The notes: a model not told the origin generated them from the sequence alone. Counted from the first letter of the stretch, positions 37,728-48,065 are shown. The stretch: DNA of 64,000 nucleotides from Sinohyriopsis cumingii (GCA_028554795.2 CM068827.1:69617809-69681808), one strand, 5' to 3'. Numbers and translations: made by a program.

Positions 37728-38183
37728 CTAAATCCTCTTTGGTCTGACACAAGAAATGTACTCTTTGCACAAACATGGTTTCACTTCAGTGTCGAATTTA
37801 AATCGTTGAGTCACTAATCTACACATTACAATTCGTTCAGAAGTTTCCTCTTTCACTAAGTTAACATTGTGTTCAAGATGTTGGTAATTCGTTAACTCTT
37901 CCTCTGGAATTCGATGCAGTACGTTTACAATGATGTAGGTAGAATCGTCCATACCAAACCAATCCTTTTTAAAACTAGAGGATCGTTGATCAATGTCTGT
38001 CCGATGAAACACTTTCAATTGAATCAATCCTTGTATAGCCTTCAGGTACCAGTGGTTCAAACACCGGTGACGTAACGGATGCAATTGTTCTTTACGTTTC
38101 ACTTGTATTTTAACTAGTTCTCGATAAATGCGTTCTCTCAACTCCACAGGCAAAGCACGAATGTTCTCTTGTAAAGTATCCAT
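37728..38183 (-). CDS. F-box-like paralog 1 (151 aa)
   Basis: The N-terminus MDTLQENIRALPVELRERIY, then RELVKIQVKRKEQLHPLRHR, is shared with paralog 3. The C-terminal part (IVMCRLVTQRFKF and VRPKRI at the end) is only distantly similar to paralog 3. The ATG is at 38183, just downstream of the BIR gene. Three adjacent copies with a conserved head and diverging bodies point to gene duplication followed by fast change, a pattern typical of host-interaction genes. Confidence 0.6.
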   Translation of the reverse strand: MDTLQENIRALPVELRERIYRELVKIQVKRKEQLHPLRHRCLNHWYLKAIQGLIQLKVFHRTDIDQRSSSFKKDWFGMDDSTYIIVNVLHRIPEEELTNYQHLEHNVNLVKEETSERIVMCRLVTQRFKFDTEVKPCLCKEYISCVRPKRI

Positions 38184-38211
38184 GAACAGATTATTATGGT
38201 AAGAAGTTACT

Positions 38212-38955
38212 TCAATGTCTCGGTCCCACTAAGGGTAAGTAATGACAATTCGGTGACCATCGAGCATGTTCAACGTAGGCCGAATCTTGCGGTTCCCAGT
38301 GGTGAAGTGACACACCGCAACTGAAGCACTTGACTTTATCTCCTTCGCCCAAGTAGAAAAATCCGGCTCTGGCTAATTCTTCGGGGGTCGGTCCTCCCAG
38401 ATACTTAGGCCATTTTCCTTTGAACGATTGAAGACGATTTTCAAAGTCGCAGTATTCCGACAAACGCACAGGGAACGAATATTCGTCTTTCACAGGTTCG
38501 TTTCGATGAGGGTTGGGTGACATGAACAGGAGTTTCCTCAGGGCTGGATGACATCCGTAGGAGGGTAGACGTGAAGGTGAACATTCCCCTTTGAAACGAA
38601 ACCCAGTAAAATGTCCAAGAGGACGAGCGGCATCACTTTCGCATCCCACAGGTTTGACACGCACAGCATCACTTTCCATGATAGGGGTAGGGACACTAAA
38701 GTTCCCATGATGCTTTACGCCATCGCTCAGGTCACAAGGTACAGCATCGTATCCATCGCAAGGCTCACAATCGCACTCGTCTGCAAACTCCGTTACGCAA
38801 TTACAATGGTAACCACATGGACAATCGCAGTTTCCTTCCGGACATTTTCCGTCGCAATGCCTGGGTCTTATCCATCCAGTATTAGTCACACTAGAGGAAG
38901 ATACAACTTTTTTACAATCCCCAAACTGGAACGATGTCTCTTTCAAAGTATTCAT
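38212..38955 (-). CDS. BIR-domain (IAP-like) protein, 247 aa
   Basis: The C-terminal 75 residues form a BIR zinc-binding fold. GFFYLGEGDKVKCFSCG leads to C210, C213, W220, D224, H230 and C237 in the order CxxC-W-D-EH-C of inhibitor-of-apoptosis proteins. The N-terminal part is unusual, with a Cys-rich cluster (about residues 34-67, CDGKCPEGNCDCPCG followed by CNC and CDCEPC) and a low-complexity middle. No RING finger is present. BIR proteins can bind caspases or other partners, so an anti-apoptotic role in infected cells is a reasonable inference, not shown here. The ATG at 38955 lies about 57 bp after TATATAAAAAG at 39011-39020. The frame is intact. Confidence 0.85.
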   Translation of the reverse strand: MNTLKETSFQFGDCKKVVSSSSVTNTGWIRPRHCDGKCPEGNCDCPCGYHCNCVTEFADECDCEPCDGYDAVPCDLSDGVKHHGNFSVPTPIMESDAVRVKPVGCESDAARPLGHFTGFRFKGECSPSRLPSYGCHPALRKLLFMSPNPHRNEPVKDEYSFPVRLSEYCDFENRLQSFKGKWPKYLGGPTPEELARAGFFYLGEGDKVKCFSCGVSLHHWEPQDSAYVEHARWSPNCHYLPLVGPRH

Positions 38956-38987
38956 CTTGTTCGCTCGGTCTTGGTAGTCCCAATGAA

Positions 38988-41900
38988 CTATCGATCTTGC
39001 CTAGGGTTCCTTTTTATATACAGACCAATACCGACGTGACCGTACGGCAACGTAAAGTGATTGGGAAGTCTCACTCGCTTCTGGTACACGATTTGATAGA
39101 CTTTTTCCAGGGGTCGACTGACGATGTGGTGAGTGGGTAAACGTACAATCTTGTTCGGTTGGTGAGTAGTCACTTTAAAGTTTCCATCCTCTCCCGATTG
39201 CAAGGCTTCTTTCAATACCCCAAAGTTGACCACTCGACTGGTACGATAATTCAGAGTCAGTCCTTTCACTTTGCACGTCGTGTGCACTTCTCCTTGTTTG
39301 TCCCGGTATTCGTAGCCGTAATTTTTGGGACCGCCACTGACGAAACTTAGAATCTTGTCGTCGGGATGCTCGTCTGTCCAGGCTCCTAAACGGTCTCCTT
39401 CGATGTTAGGGTGATGTTGAATCGGGTGATGGATGTAAATGCAACTGTCAAAGTACAGGACGCGTTCCCCTAACAGTTCTAAAGCTTCGTACAATTTTAA
39501 GCGAGCATGGGCTGTCACGTAAGCCGCAATGATGACATTTCCAAAAGGGTCGTCTTGTACAAAGTCCAGATCTTCTTCGTAATTGACCAAGATTAAATTC
39601 TCTCGAACGACGTCCACGTGTTTCATGTATTTGGTTTTGTCGTGAATCATCTGGAAGTAGCGGGAAGGTTCTGTCAAATATTTCGTCTTGGGTAAACACG
39701 GTCGTTGTGCCATTTTACCCCACAAGCAATTTAACATCACTTTGGCAAACGATCGCCTGCCTTCGTTTTTCTCTATGTGGTCTAAAGTGATGCCTTCTTG
39801 TTCGTAGTATTTCTCTTTGAATTGTATTTGGTCTTCGGGAGTGTGACACCAGGAAGGATAGCCGCTAGCTTCTTGTTTCAGTTTCAAAAAGGCATCCACG
39901 TAGTCGGCGAAAATGCCTTTCTGACTGGGGTCACCCTTGTGGTATTGTTGTGTCTTGGGAAAGTGGCAAATTTCGTACACTTCTAACAGTTGGTATCCCA
40001 TGTCCATAGCTTTGAACAATTCTACGCTGACCCAGGTTCCCGTCAAGGCACGTTCTTCCTGGGTGTGCTGACAAGGTTGGTCTTGGTTGCACGTTTCGGC
40101 ACAAGTACGGCACAAGGGAAACATCAGTTTGCCTTGACAATGGTGAGGTAAGACGGGATGGTATAGGTTCGTGGGAGGCAAAACTTTACACTTGATCAAG
40201 CCTTCGTATTGTCGAATGTTTTTCAGGTCGATGTGTTCCGTCAACAATTGCGGGTGCCCTACAGGAAAGCGACAATATTTGCACACGTAGGGATACAACG
40301 AACACACGTCCAAGTATTTGATTTCTTCTCCTTTCTCTTCGTCGGCTTGGTACGGCAAACAGGTGGCATTGGTCCTTCCTCCGTACAAACTATCCCTCGG
40401 GTTCAGCGGGTCCATGAACTGGTAACTTTCCACGAGGCGTTTAAACTCGGGATCGGTTTTCATACGGTGATCGTACTCGTGTTCCCACATTTCCACCACT
40501 TGGTATCCTTGCTGTTCTAACTTTAGGCGACGCTGACAAGTGTCCTGGTACAAGTCTTCCATGGTTCGTTGCAAAAACTGATTTTTAGTGCCACGGTCAG
40601 GGTAACAGACGGGACATCCGTGAAATAAGCAGCCGTTAAACTCGTACACGATCTTGGGGTTTTCTAAGTCCCAGCCATCGACCGAATACGTTCCGATGGT
40701 CTTTTCGCCCCCTCCGTTGCGGGCATGCTGAATCCACTTGTCTTCCTTGTCGCACAAGTAATGTTACCAACGTAGGGCTTTGACCGAGTATTGACGTTTG
40801 ACATAGTGGGTCGTTTGAGGACTGATGACAGCTACGGTGTTTTCAGGCATGAATCGTTGTCGATACACTAAGGAACACGCTTTGGGAATGGTGCAAGCTT
40901 CTCTCAAACGATCGACCCCTCCGTGTTCCATGAACAGTTCTCGAAATTTTCCACAGCAACGTCGTAAAATGTCCACGTCGGAACGACAATACTTTAGCAT
41001 TTCTTCCTGAAAGTCGAAAGGGTCCGAGGCGTGAGCCTGGTACCAACCGTAGAAAGCTTCTCGTTGTTCGGTACGCATGTTGTCGGGGTCGTAATAGTGA
41101 GCCTCAGGCAAATGGGGTAGAACGGCGTGTTGATTGGCTTCCGTATTGAAAAAGTGTGGAAAGTACCCTTTAGCCATTTCTGTCATTCCAAACGTTTTAG
41201 GCATTCGACTCAAAGGCATGGCCAAATAGCTCATCGAATCTTTAAACTGTACTTGTCCCACTTGCATGAAAATGATTTTGGCTCCGTTCAAAGTCACTTT
41301 AGGACGCTCGGTGCCTTGTTCCGTATAGTATCTGAGAAGAAACTGTCCATCGTATCCGGAGAAATTGTGAGCCATCACCGTGGTATGGCGATGACAATCT
41401 CGGTAACGTTCGATGTCCTCTTGGCTCCACGTCTTGTCGACGGGGTCTAAGACCCATTGGGCAAAATCGGCTAACGTGTTCGGTCCTCGAAAGATTTTTT
41501 CACGCCCTCCAGGAATTTTGCTGCAGTGAGGGCAATGACTGAAGATAGGTTCTTGAATGCACTTCTCGCACGCTCGATGAGCCACGCAGAAATTAGGAAT
41601 GTGAATGCCAGTCTCTTGCATGCATTCGAAATCGAAAAAGATGAAATTGCCTTTCTTCTTGTGACCGTCCTCTTTCTCTGGTGGGGGTTGGTATTTTTGC
41701 ACGTAACATTGGTGTTCCAAGTCCACGATGTGGTGACAAATGTGACATTTTTTCTTTCCTGAACATACGTGTGCCTTGGTATTTTTGGTACGTATGACTT
41801 GTCCACACGCGGGGCACAATCTCAGCAGTTGACAAGCGCATTTCTTCTGTGAACCTTGCGTCTTCAAATGTTGTTGGTAACAGGTAGGGCTGACAAACGT

Positions 41901-43047
41901 GCGCAGACAAGTTGAACAAGGCACTGGTTCTTCGCTCAGACAGGGTGAAGAGGCCAAACATCCTGAGCATTTCAATCCACAATGCTTGTGTTGCACTCGA
42001 TTGTTATAACCATGGTCACATTTCTCACAATAATAAACATATCCCAGGAATCCGGTGATACTGGTAATGGTATCGAAATGTTCATCGTGATGATAAAGGT
42101 GAATGTATTTTCCGTCCTTAAAATCTTGGCCTCGAAACAACAGAGGTCCGCTCATTTCTTGAGGGTGCACTTTCAAGGTGTATCGTGGAGCTAGGACATC
42201 TTGCAATTTTCGCATTTCAGGAATGCCACAGGGTGTGTCTTTGGACAGGCCAGCTTGTTGCAACAGGAGTTCTGCTTCGTTTCGTTGTTTGGCTCGATCG
42301 CATCGTTGAATAGTTTTCCAGGTTCTTTTCCATTCTACCGTGTCGTTCTTGTTGGCATAGGTTCGTCCCACCACGATGGCACGGGCTAAACACATCTGGT
42401 CCTGAGGGTTGTTAATTTGGACGAGACTCTTTTTGGTGCTGCGAAGGTCGTTCACCAATAACATCTTTTTGCATCCAGTCCCTTGAGGAGGAGAGACGTG
42501 GGTCATGTCCAGTGTGGCTTTACCATCGGTGATGTCAAACTGGTCGTTGGATTGTTGCACGTGTTGAATCTTGTCCCATGACTTTGGAAGCGGTCAATTC
42601 TGCAGGGGTGCTAAACTCGATCCAAACAGGAGATTTCAAACCGTCGTGTTGTATGGAAAGTCTCAAGCGATCGTCTTCTTTGGGTTGACATTGTCGCTTG
42701 AGTGCAGTGAGCAAAGAATCCCACACCTCAGTGATGAACACTTCTGCTTTCTCTAACGGCACTTCAGCCTTGAAATCTTTAAACTTCACTGTGTATTTGT
42801 AAGCCGTGGTTCTAAATTTCCTAGAGGAGCGCTTTTCCGTCTCTCGAATGGAATAGTACTTTTCAGGGTTGACTAAGGGTGGTGAACTTGGTTTAGAGGG
42901 TTCTGATTCTGGTTCACTCATGTCCTCTTCAAAATCACTGGCATGAATTTGTGCCAAGATTTCAGCCCTGGTAGGAGGCGATAGATCACGTTTCTGCCTC
43001 TTACTTTCTTCTTCTTCTTTCTTCTCGAATGAATTAGATCGTTTCAT
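38988..43047 (-). pseudogene. Protein-primed family B DNA polymerase (PolB), three disabling changes
   Basis: A gene of about 4.06 kb starting at the ATG at 43047. In order it has a charged N-terminus; Cys/His clusters (about 41970-41700); exonuclease motifs FFDFEC (about 41625-41645), HNFSGYD (about 41355-41375) and YCRSDVDIL (about 40970-40995); the endonuclease-like box NGCLFHGCPVCYP (about 40600-40645); motif A DVCSLYPYV (about 40284-40311); and motif B KVMLNCLWGK (about 39712-39745). Breaks: an extra base near 42575-42577 shifts the frame relative to the second copy; an in-frame TAA at 40764-40766 lies where the second copy has a sense codon; and the catalytic motif C region (39441-39458) reads YFDSCIY, lacking the family's DTDS dyad. 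Normal polymerase activity is therefore lost. Confidence 0.92.
39011..39020 (-). promoter_or_regulatory. TATA box of the BIR gene
   Basis: TATATAAAAA on the minus strand inside the last codons of PolB, 56-65 bp before the BIR ATG. Confidence 0.55.
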
Positions 43048-43181
43048 CTTGAAAGCAAAAAGTCAAATGACTCAAGGTCAAACACCATGAGCTACTTTAT
43101 AGTCATAGCAGACCAGCGTATATAAAAGGGTGTGTGTCTTGTCCTTTCACTATTCATTTCACTCTCAAGCCGAGCACAACG
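43048..43181. promoter_or_regulatory. Divergent promoter: PolB (-) and CCHC gene (+), copy 1
   Basis: Two TATA elements face away from each other. GACTATAAAG on the minus strand (43095-43104) lies about 48 bp before the PolB ATG, and TATATAAAA on the plus strand (43119-43127) lies about 55 bp before the CCHC ATG. The same arrangement recurs at 48066-48217. Confidence 0.75.
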
Positions 43182-43655
43182 ATGGAAGAGACTAACCAGA
43201 TGGAACGTTTCGTCAGAGCTTTGCGAGGGGTCATTAGAAAATTCTCTTCAGACCAGCCTACGGACTACTATCCTTCCTTTCGAGATAAAAGTCAAGATAC
43301 TTGCTATATCTGTCAGAAGAAAGGGCATTGGTCTTCAGAGTGTCCAGACCGTCAAAAAAGAACAAAAACAGGGACTAAAAAAGACAAAAGTCAAGATACC
43401 TGTTATTATTGTAAAGAAAAAGGACATTGGTCTCCAGATTGCCCAAAAAAGAAACAAGAGGAGTCAGAAGAAAAGAAGGATTCTTCAGAAGAAGAGAGGG
43501 ATTCTTCGGAAGAAGAGAGGGATTCTTCAGAGGAAGAAGAGGAAGAAAGAAGACAATTCTATTTACAAGAGGCAAAGAAACAGGAGAAGAAGAAAAGAAG
43601 AAGGGAAGAAAATGAGGAAAAGACGGTGAAGAAATTTAAAAAACAGAGAGACTAA
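43182..43655 (+). CDS. CCHC zinc-knuckle protein, copy 1 (157 aa)
   Basis: Two retroviral-type CCHC knuckles, CYICQKKGHWSSEC (about residues 40-53) and CYYCKEKGHWSPDC (about 76-89), are each preceded by DKSQDT. Acidic repeats of the unit DSSEEER follow, then a basic helical tail (KKFKKQRD). It is probably a nucleic-acid binding protein; its role in the element is unknown. The ATG at 43182 follows the TATA by about 55 bp, but in the second copy this codon is ACG, so the conserved ATG at 43200 may be the true start. It is divergent to PolB and convergent with the Q-rich gene. AATAAA lies at 43741. Confidence 0.85.
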   Translation: MEETNQMERFVRALRGVIRKFSSDQPTDYYPSFRDKSQDTCYICQKKGHWSSECPDRQKRTKTGTKKDKSQDTCYYCKEKGHWSPDCPKKKQEESEEKKDSSEEERDSSEEERDSSEEEEEERRQFYLQEAKKQEKKKRRREENEEKTVKKFKKQRD

Positions 43656-43740
43656 ACAAGGAGAAAGAAGAAATCAATGAACTTTTTATTAAAGTGTGGT
43701 CTTGTGAATTGTGAATTGGATTGTAAAAAATGGATAAAAG

Positions 43741-43746
43741 AATAAA
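43741..43746 (+). terminator. AATAAA polyadenylation signal of the CCHC gene, copy 1
   Basis: AATAAA 86 nt after the CCHC stop; an ATTAAA also occurs at 43688-43693. In the second copy the matching site reads AATACA while an ATTAAA remains upstream. No histone-type hairpin is present on this strand here. Confidence 0.5.
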
Positions 43747-43902
43747 TGAATGATATAAGGTAAGTGTCTTTGAGTTTTGATTTTAAAATAAGAACGTACA
43801 CTCACGCACTCATACACAGACACGTATTATAAGGGTAAAATGGGTGGGTTTTTTTGAGTTATTGGCAAATTGAAATTGTATTTCTTTTCGAGAAATGTGG
43901 GT

Positions 43903-43918
43903 GGCCCTGAAAAGGGCC
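43903..43918 (-). terminator. Histone-type 3' stem-loop 4
   Basis: On the minus strand AAAAAGGCCCTTTTCAGGGC with the closing C, then ACCCA exactly as in histone mRNAs and, about 13 nt on, CGAAAAGAAATA. It lies 26 nt after the stop of the Q-rich gene, copy 1. Confidence 0.9.
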
Positions 43919-43944
43919 TTTTTCTTCATGGTGAAGGGGTGAGT

Positions 43945-44530
43945 TTAAGCAATCAACTTTAACTGCCTTAAGCCTTTGCCACGGCCAAGGCCTACTTCTG
44001 GACTGCGTAATGTTGATGATGATGATAATGATTGAGTTGAAATCACTAAGGGTGGTACGGTAGGCTTAGTCACAGGGTTGACGTGTTTAGCTCGGGAAGG
44101 TCGTATTCTCTTCGGTCGTAATAAAGAAGTCTGATACATTTGTTTCAGACTTCTTAACTCCGCCAAAATGTCCAACAGTACCGTGACCGTTTGATTTTCA
44201 CCCTCTTGTTTCTTTGCTGCTACTTCTTCTTCTTGCTGTTGCTGCTGTTGTTTTTTTTCTTACCTCTTCTTCTTGCTGTTGCTGTAGGAGAAAAGCCTGT
44301 TCCGCTTCCTTTTGTCGTTGTATAAATTTCTCCAATTCTTCTTTCTGTCTCTGTCTAAAATTCTCCACTTGCGGTAATGAAGAAGGTAACGAAGGTTCCG
44401 GAACAAATTCTTGTGAGGAGAGAAAATCCACAAAATCCCAATTCACCTCTTCTGAAAGTAAGTCCGGGTTCCCTTGGGCAGTCTCCCCTGTTGGTGCAGC
44501 CCAATGGATCGTTTTCTGAGTTTCTGTCAT
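43945..44530 (-). pseudogene. Q-rich coiled-coil protein, copy 1, frameshifted
   Basis: It starts MTETQKTIHWAAPTGETAQG at 44530. A Q/K/E-rich helix (FRQRQKEELEKFIQRQKEAE) runs into poly-Q, where the frame changes near a T8 run (about 44250-44260) and stops at 44198. The other frame resumes with LDILAELRSLKQMYQTSLLR, PKRIRPSRAKH and a Gly/Lys-rich end GRGKGLRQLKL at 43945. The second copy (48994-49554) is uninterrupted, which shows these are two parts of one gene. The break is in a homopolymer, so a sequencing error is possible. The short downstream hairpin (stem-loop 4) shows the 3' end. Confidence 0.75.
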
Positions 44531-44749
44531 GTTGAATCACTGTCGCATAGATTGACTGCACACAAGCGCTAGCGAATCTATATAGACCAACAGACGTCAC
44601 AGACTGCTCTCTTCGGATTGGATGCGGGCTGACTGAATTTTGTAACGCGTGTCCGGATTGGTGAATGAACTCAATCCGTTTCAATCCTACCTGTACCTAT
44701 AAATAAGCGCAGTTCAGTGCATTGATTCACCTGTTCTCGTCGCTTCAAG
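44531..44749. promoter_or_regulatory. Divergent promoter: Q-rich (-) and Arg-rich (+) genes, copy 1
   Basis: TATATA on the minus strand (about 44576-44581) and TATAAATA on the plus strand (44698-44705) point outward. Between them are a CRE-like GACGTCAC (about 44593) and two inverted CCAAT boxes (GGATTGG near 44615 and 44655). CCAAT and CRE elements also occur in many cell-cycle and histone promoters, but this is only suggestive. Confidence 0.65.
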
Positions 44750-44983
44750 ATGTGGACCGATGTGCAATCTTCTACGCTTGTGTCTTCCATGATGTTCCGG
44801 ACGGACATGCTCATGTATGTCCGATCCAAATGGACCGTTGTCCACAGGACAAACACCAGCCTGTGGATACGTAGGATCTACGTCGAAAGACAAGGATGCC
44901 TGAAAAGAGTGCTGATTTACGGACCAACAGTGAGACGCAGCCTAAGGACAAGAAGAAGACCAATGCGGTGCCTTTTATGTTAA
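44750..44983 (+). CDS. Small Arg-rich protein, copy 1 (77 aa)
   Basis: MWTDVQSSTLVSSMMFRTDM, then LMYVRSKWTV, an ERQGCLKRVL core, and an Arg-rich end with MRCLLC. The ATG lies about 45 bp after TATAAATA, and the stop is 24 nt before stem-loop 5. The second copy (49774-50010) encodes nearly the same core, yet many codons differ only at silent positions (for example CGG/AGG, AAA/AAG, GTG/GTA), so the protein has been kept by selection. The function is unknown; the basic tail suggests nucleic-acid binding. Confidence 0.75.
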   Translation: MWTDVQSSTLVSSMMFRTDMLMYVRSKWTVVHRTNTSLWIRRIYVERQGCLKRVLIYGPTVRRSLRTRRRPMRCLLC

Positions 44984-44998
44984 TGAATACATTAACAT

Positions 44999-45323
44999 AA
45001 ACCCAAAGGCCCTTTTCAGGGCCAGCCATATTTCTCGAAGAGAGATAGCCTTTCCATTGCCTACCCCTTTTTTATATTTTATTTTTTTTTTTTAAAAAAA
45101 ATCCCATGTTCAATTTCCCTTGACGCTATAAAGACCCACCCTGTTTAATTTCCTTTTTTGTCGCTAGACAGACCCACGATTTTTTTTTCTCCATGTTAAT
45201 TTCCCTTGTCGCTAATCTGACCCACGATTTTTCTCCATGTTAAATTTCCCTTGTCGCTAATCTGACCCAAGGGTGTTTTTAATGCTAATTCCCATTGTCG
45301 CTAATCTAACCCCCTTCACTACT
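44999..45323 (-). repeat. Internal Polinton terminus of a divergent subfamily
   Basis: It aligns with the right terminal repeat (50026-50375) from AAACCCAAAGGCCC to the end CTTCACTACT. The sub-terminal units read GTCGCTAATCTGACCC where the outer repeats have GAGGCTATATTTGCCC. It ends at 45323 and is followed without any spacer by polymerase coding sequence. No matching left terminus exists in the window. Confidence 0.9.
45008..45023 (+). terminator. Histone-type 3' stem-loop 5
   Basis: CCCAAAGGCCCTTTTCAGGG with closing CC, then AGCCA and, about 13 nt on, CGAAGAGAGATA. It lies 24 nt after the stop of the Arg-rich gene, copy 1. The CCAAA 5' flank is the same as in histone mRNAs. Confidence 0.9.
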
Positions 45324-48065
45324 CACGTCCAAGTATTTGATTTCTTCTCCTTTCTCTTCGTCGGCTTGGTACAGCAAACAGGTGGCATTGGTCCTTCCTC
45401 CGTACAAACTATCCCTCGGGTTCAACGGGTCCATGAACTGGTAACTTTCCACGAGGCGTTTAAACTCGGGATCGGTTTTCATACGGTGATCGTACTCGTG
45501 TTCCCACATTTCCACCACTTGGTATCCTTGCTGTTCTAACTTTAGGCGCCGCTGACAAGTGTCCTGGTACAAGTCTTCCATGGTTCGTTGTAAAAACTGA
45601 TTTTTAGTGCTACGGTCAGGGTAACAGACGGGACATCCGTGAAATAAGCAGCCGTTAAACTCGTACACGATCTTGGGGTTTTCTAAGTCGCAGCCATCGA
45701 CCGAATACGTTCCGATGGTCTTTTCACCCCCTCCGTTGCGGGCATGCTGAATCCATTTGTCTTCCTTGTCGCACAAGTAATGTAACCAGCGTAGGGCTTT
45801 GACCGAGTATTGACGCTTGACATAGTGGGTCGTTTGAGGACTGATGACAGCTACGGTGTTTTCAGGCATGAATCGTTGTCGGTACACTAGGGAACACGCT
45901 TTGGCAATGGTGCAAGCTTCTCTCAAACGATCGACCCCTCCGTGTTCCATGAACAGTTCTCGAAATTTTCCACAGCAACGTCGTAAAATGTCCACGTCGG
46001 AACGACAATACTTTAGCATTTCTTCCTGAAAGTCGAAAGGGTCCGAGGCGTGAGCCTGGTACCAACCGTAGAAAGCTTCTCGTTGTTCGGTACGCATGTT
46101 GTCGGGGTCGTAATAGTGAGCCTCAGGCAAATGGGGTAGAACGGCGTGTTGATTGGCTTCCGTATTGAAAAAGTATGGAAAGTACCCTTTAGCCATTTCT
46201 GTCATTCCAAACGTTTTAGGCATTCGACTCAAAGGCATGGCCAAATAGCTCATCGAATCTTTAAACTGCACTTGTCCCACTTGCATGAAAATGATTTTGG
46301 CTCCGTTCAAAGTCACTTTAGGACGTTCGGTGCCTTGTTCCGTATAGTATCTGAGAAGAAACTGTCCATCGTATCCGGAGAAATTGTGAGCCATCACCGT
46401 GGCATGACGATGACAATCTCCGTAACGTTCGATGTCCTCTTGGCTCCACGTCTTGTCGATGGGGTCTAAGACCCATTGGGCAAAATCGGCTAACGTGTTC
46501 GGTCCCCGAAAGATTTTTTCACGTCCTCCAGGAATCTTGCTGCAGTGAGGGCAATGACTGAAGATAGGTTCTTGAATGTACTTCTCGCACGCTCGATGAG
46601 CCACGCAGAAATTAGGAATGTGAATGCCAGTCTCTTGCATGCATTCGAAATCGAAAAAGATGAAATTACCTTTCTTCTTGTGACCGTCCTCTTTCTCTGG
46701 TGGGGGTTGGTATTTTTGCACGTAGCATTCGTGTTCCAAGTCCACGATGTGGTGACAAATGTGACATTTTTTCTTTCCTCGACATACGTGTGCCTTGGCA
46801 TTATTGGTAAGTATGCCTTGTCCACAGGTAGGGCACAATCTCAGCAGTTGACAAGCACATTTCTTCTGTGAACCTTGTGTTTTCAAATGTTGTTGGTAAC
46901 AGGTAGGGCTGACAAACGTGCGCAGACAAGTCGAACAAGGCACTGGTCCTTCGCTCAGACAGGGTGGAGAGGCCAAACATCCTGGGCATTTCCATCCACA
47001 ATGCTTGTGTTGCTCTCGATCATTATGGCCATAGTCACATTTCTCACAGTAATAACTGTATCCCAGGAATCCGGTGATACTGGTAATGGTATCGAAATGG
47101 TCATCGTGATGATAGACATGAATGTATTTTCCGTCCTTAAAGTCTTGGCCTCGAAACAACAGAGGTCCGCGCACTTCTTGAGGGTGCACTTTCAAGGTGT
47201 AGCGTGGAGCTAGGGCATCTTGCAATCTTTGCATCTCAGGAATGCCACAGGGTGTGTCTTTGGACAGTCCGGCTTGTTGCAACAGGACTTCTACTTCGTT
47301 TCGTTGTTTGGCTAGGTCCGATTGTCGAATAGTTTTCCAGGCTCTTTTCCATTCTGCCGTGTCGTTCTTGTTGGCATAGGTTCGTCCCACCACGATGGCT
47401 CGAGCTAAACACATCTGGTCTTGAGGATTGTGAATTTGGACAAGGCTACGCTTAATGCTGCGAAGCTCGTTCACCAATAACATCTTTTTGCGTCCAGTCC
47501 CTTGAGGAAGAGAGACGTGAGCCATTTTCAGTGTGGCTTTACCATCGGTGATGTCAAACTGGTCATTAGATTGTTGTACGTGTTGAATCTTGTCCATGAT
47601 TTTGGAAGGGGTTAGTTCTGCGGGTCTGCTAAACTCGATCCAAACAGGGGATTTCAAACCGTCGTGATCTATGGATAGTGTCAAGCGATCGTCTTCTTTG
47701 GGTTGACATTGTCGCTTGAGTGCGGTGAGCAAAGAATCCCACATCTCGGTGATAAACCCTTCTGCTTTCTCCAAGGGTACGTCGGCCTTGAAATCTTTAA
47801 ACTTCACCGTGTAGGTATAAGCCGTGGTTCTAAATTTTCTAGAGGAGCGCTTTTCCGTCTCTCGAATGGAATAGTATTTTTCAGGGTTGACTAAGGGTGA
47901 CGAACTTGGTTTAGAGGTTTCAAATTCTGGTTCACTCATGTCCTCTTCAAAATCACTGGCATGAATTTGTGCCAAGATTTCAGCTCTGGTACGAGGCGAT
48001 AGATCACGTTTCTGCCTCTTACTTTCTTCTTCTTCTTTCTTCTCGAATGAATAGGATCGTTTCAT
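45306..48065 (-). pseudogene. Second PolB copy, truncated before the polymerase motifs (919-codon open frame)
   Basis: Starts at the ATG 48065 and stays open for 919 codons. It carries the Cys/His clusters, the three exonuclease motifs (FFDFEC about 46645-46665, HNFSGYD about 46375-46395, YCRSDVDIL about 45990-46014) and the NGCLFHGCPVCYP box. It is cut at 45324, just before the motif A aspartate context, and the last five codons before the stop come from the internal terminus. All polymerase motifs (A, B and C) are absent. It is nearly identical to copy 1 over the shared part and lacks the frameshift and stop seen there. Whether the exonuclease-only product is made is unknown. Confidence 0.9.

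Noticed and set aside
43903-45023. Host histone gene cluster as the source of the hairpins
   Set aside because: No open frame with a histone fold lies near any hairpin, and each hairpin follows a Polinton gene.
45001-45023. Bacterial-type rho-independent terminator
   Set aside because: The hairpin is not followed by a U-run in most copies, and the context is eukaryotic; the flanks match histone 3' ends instead.
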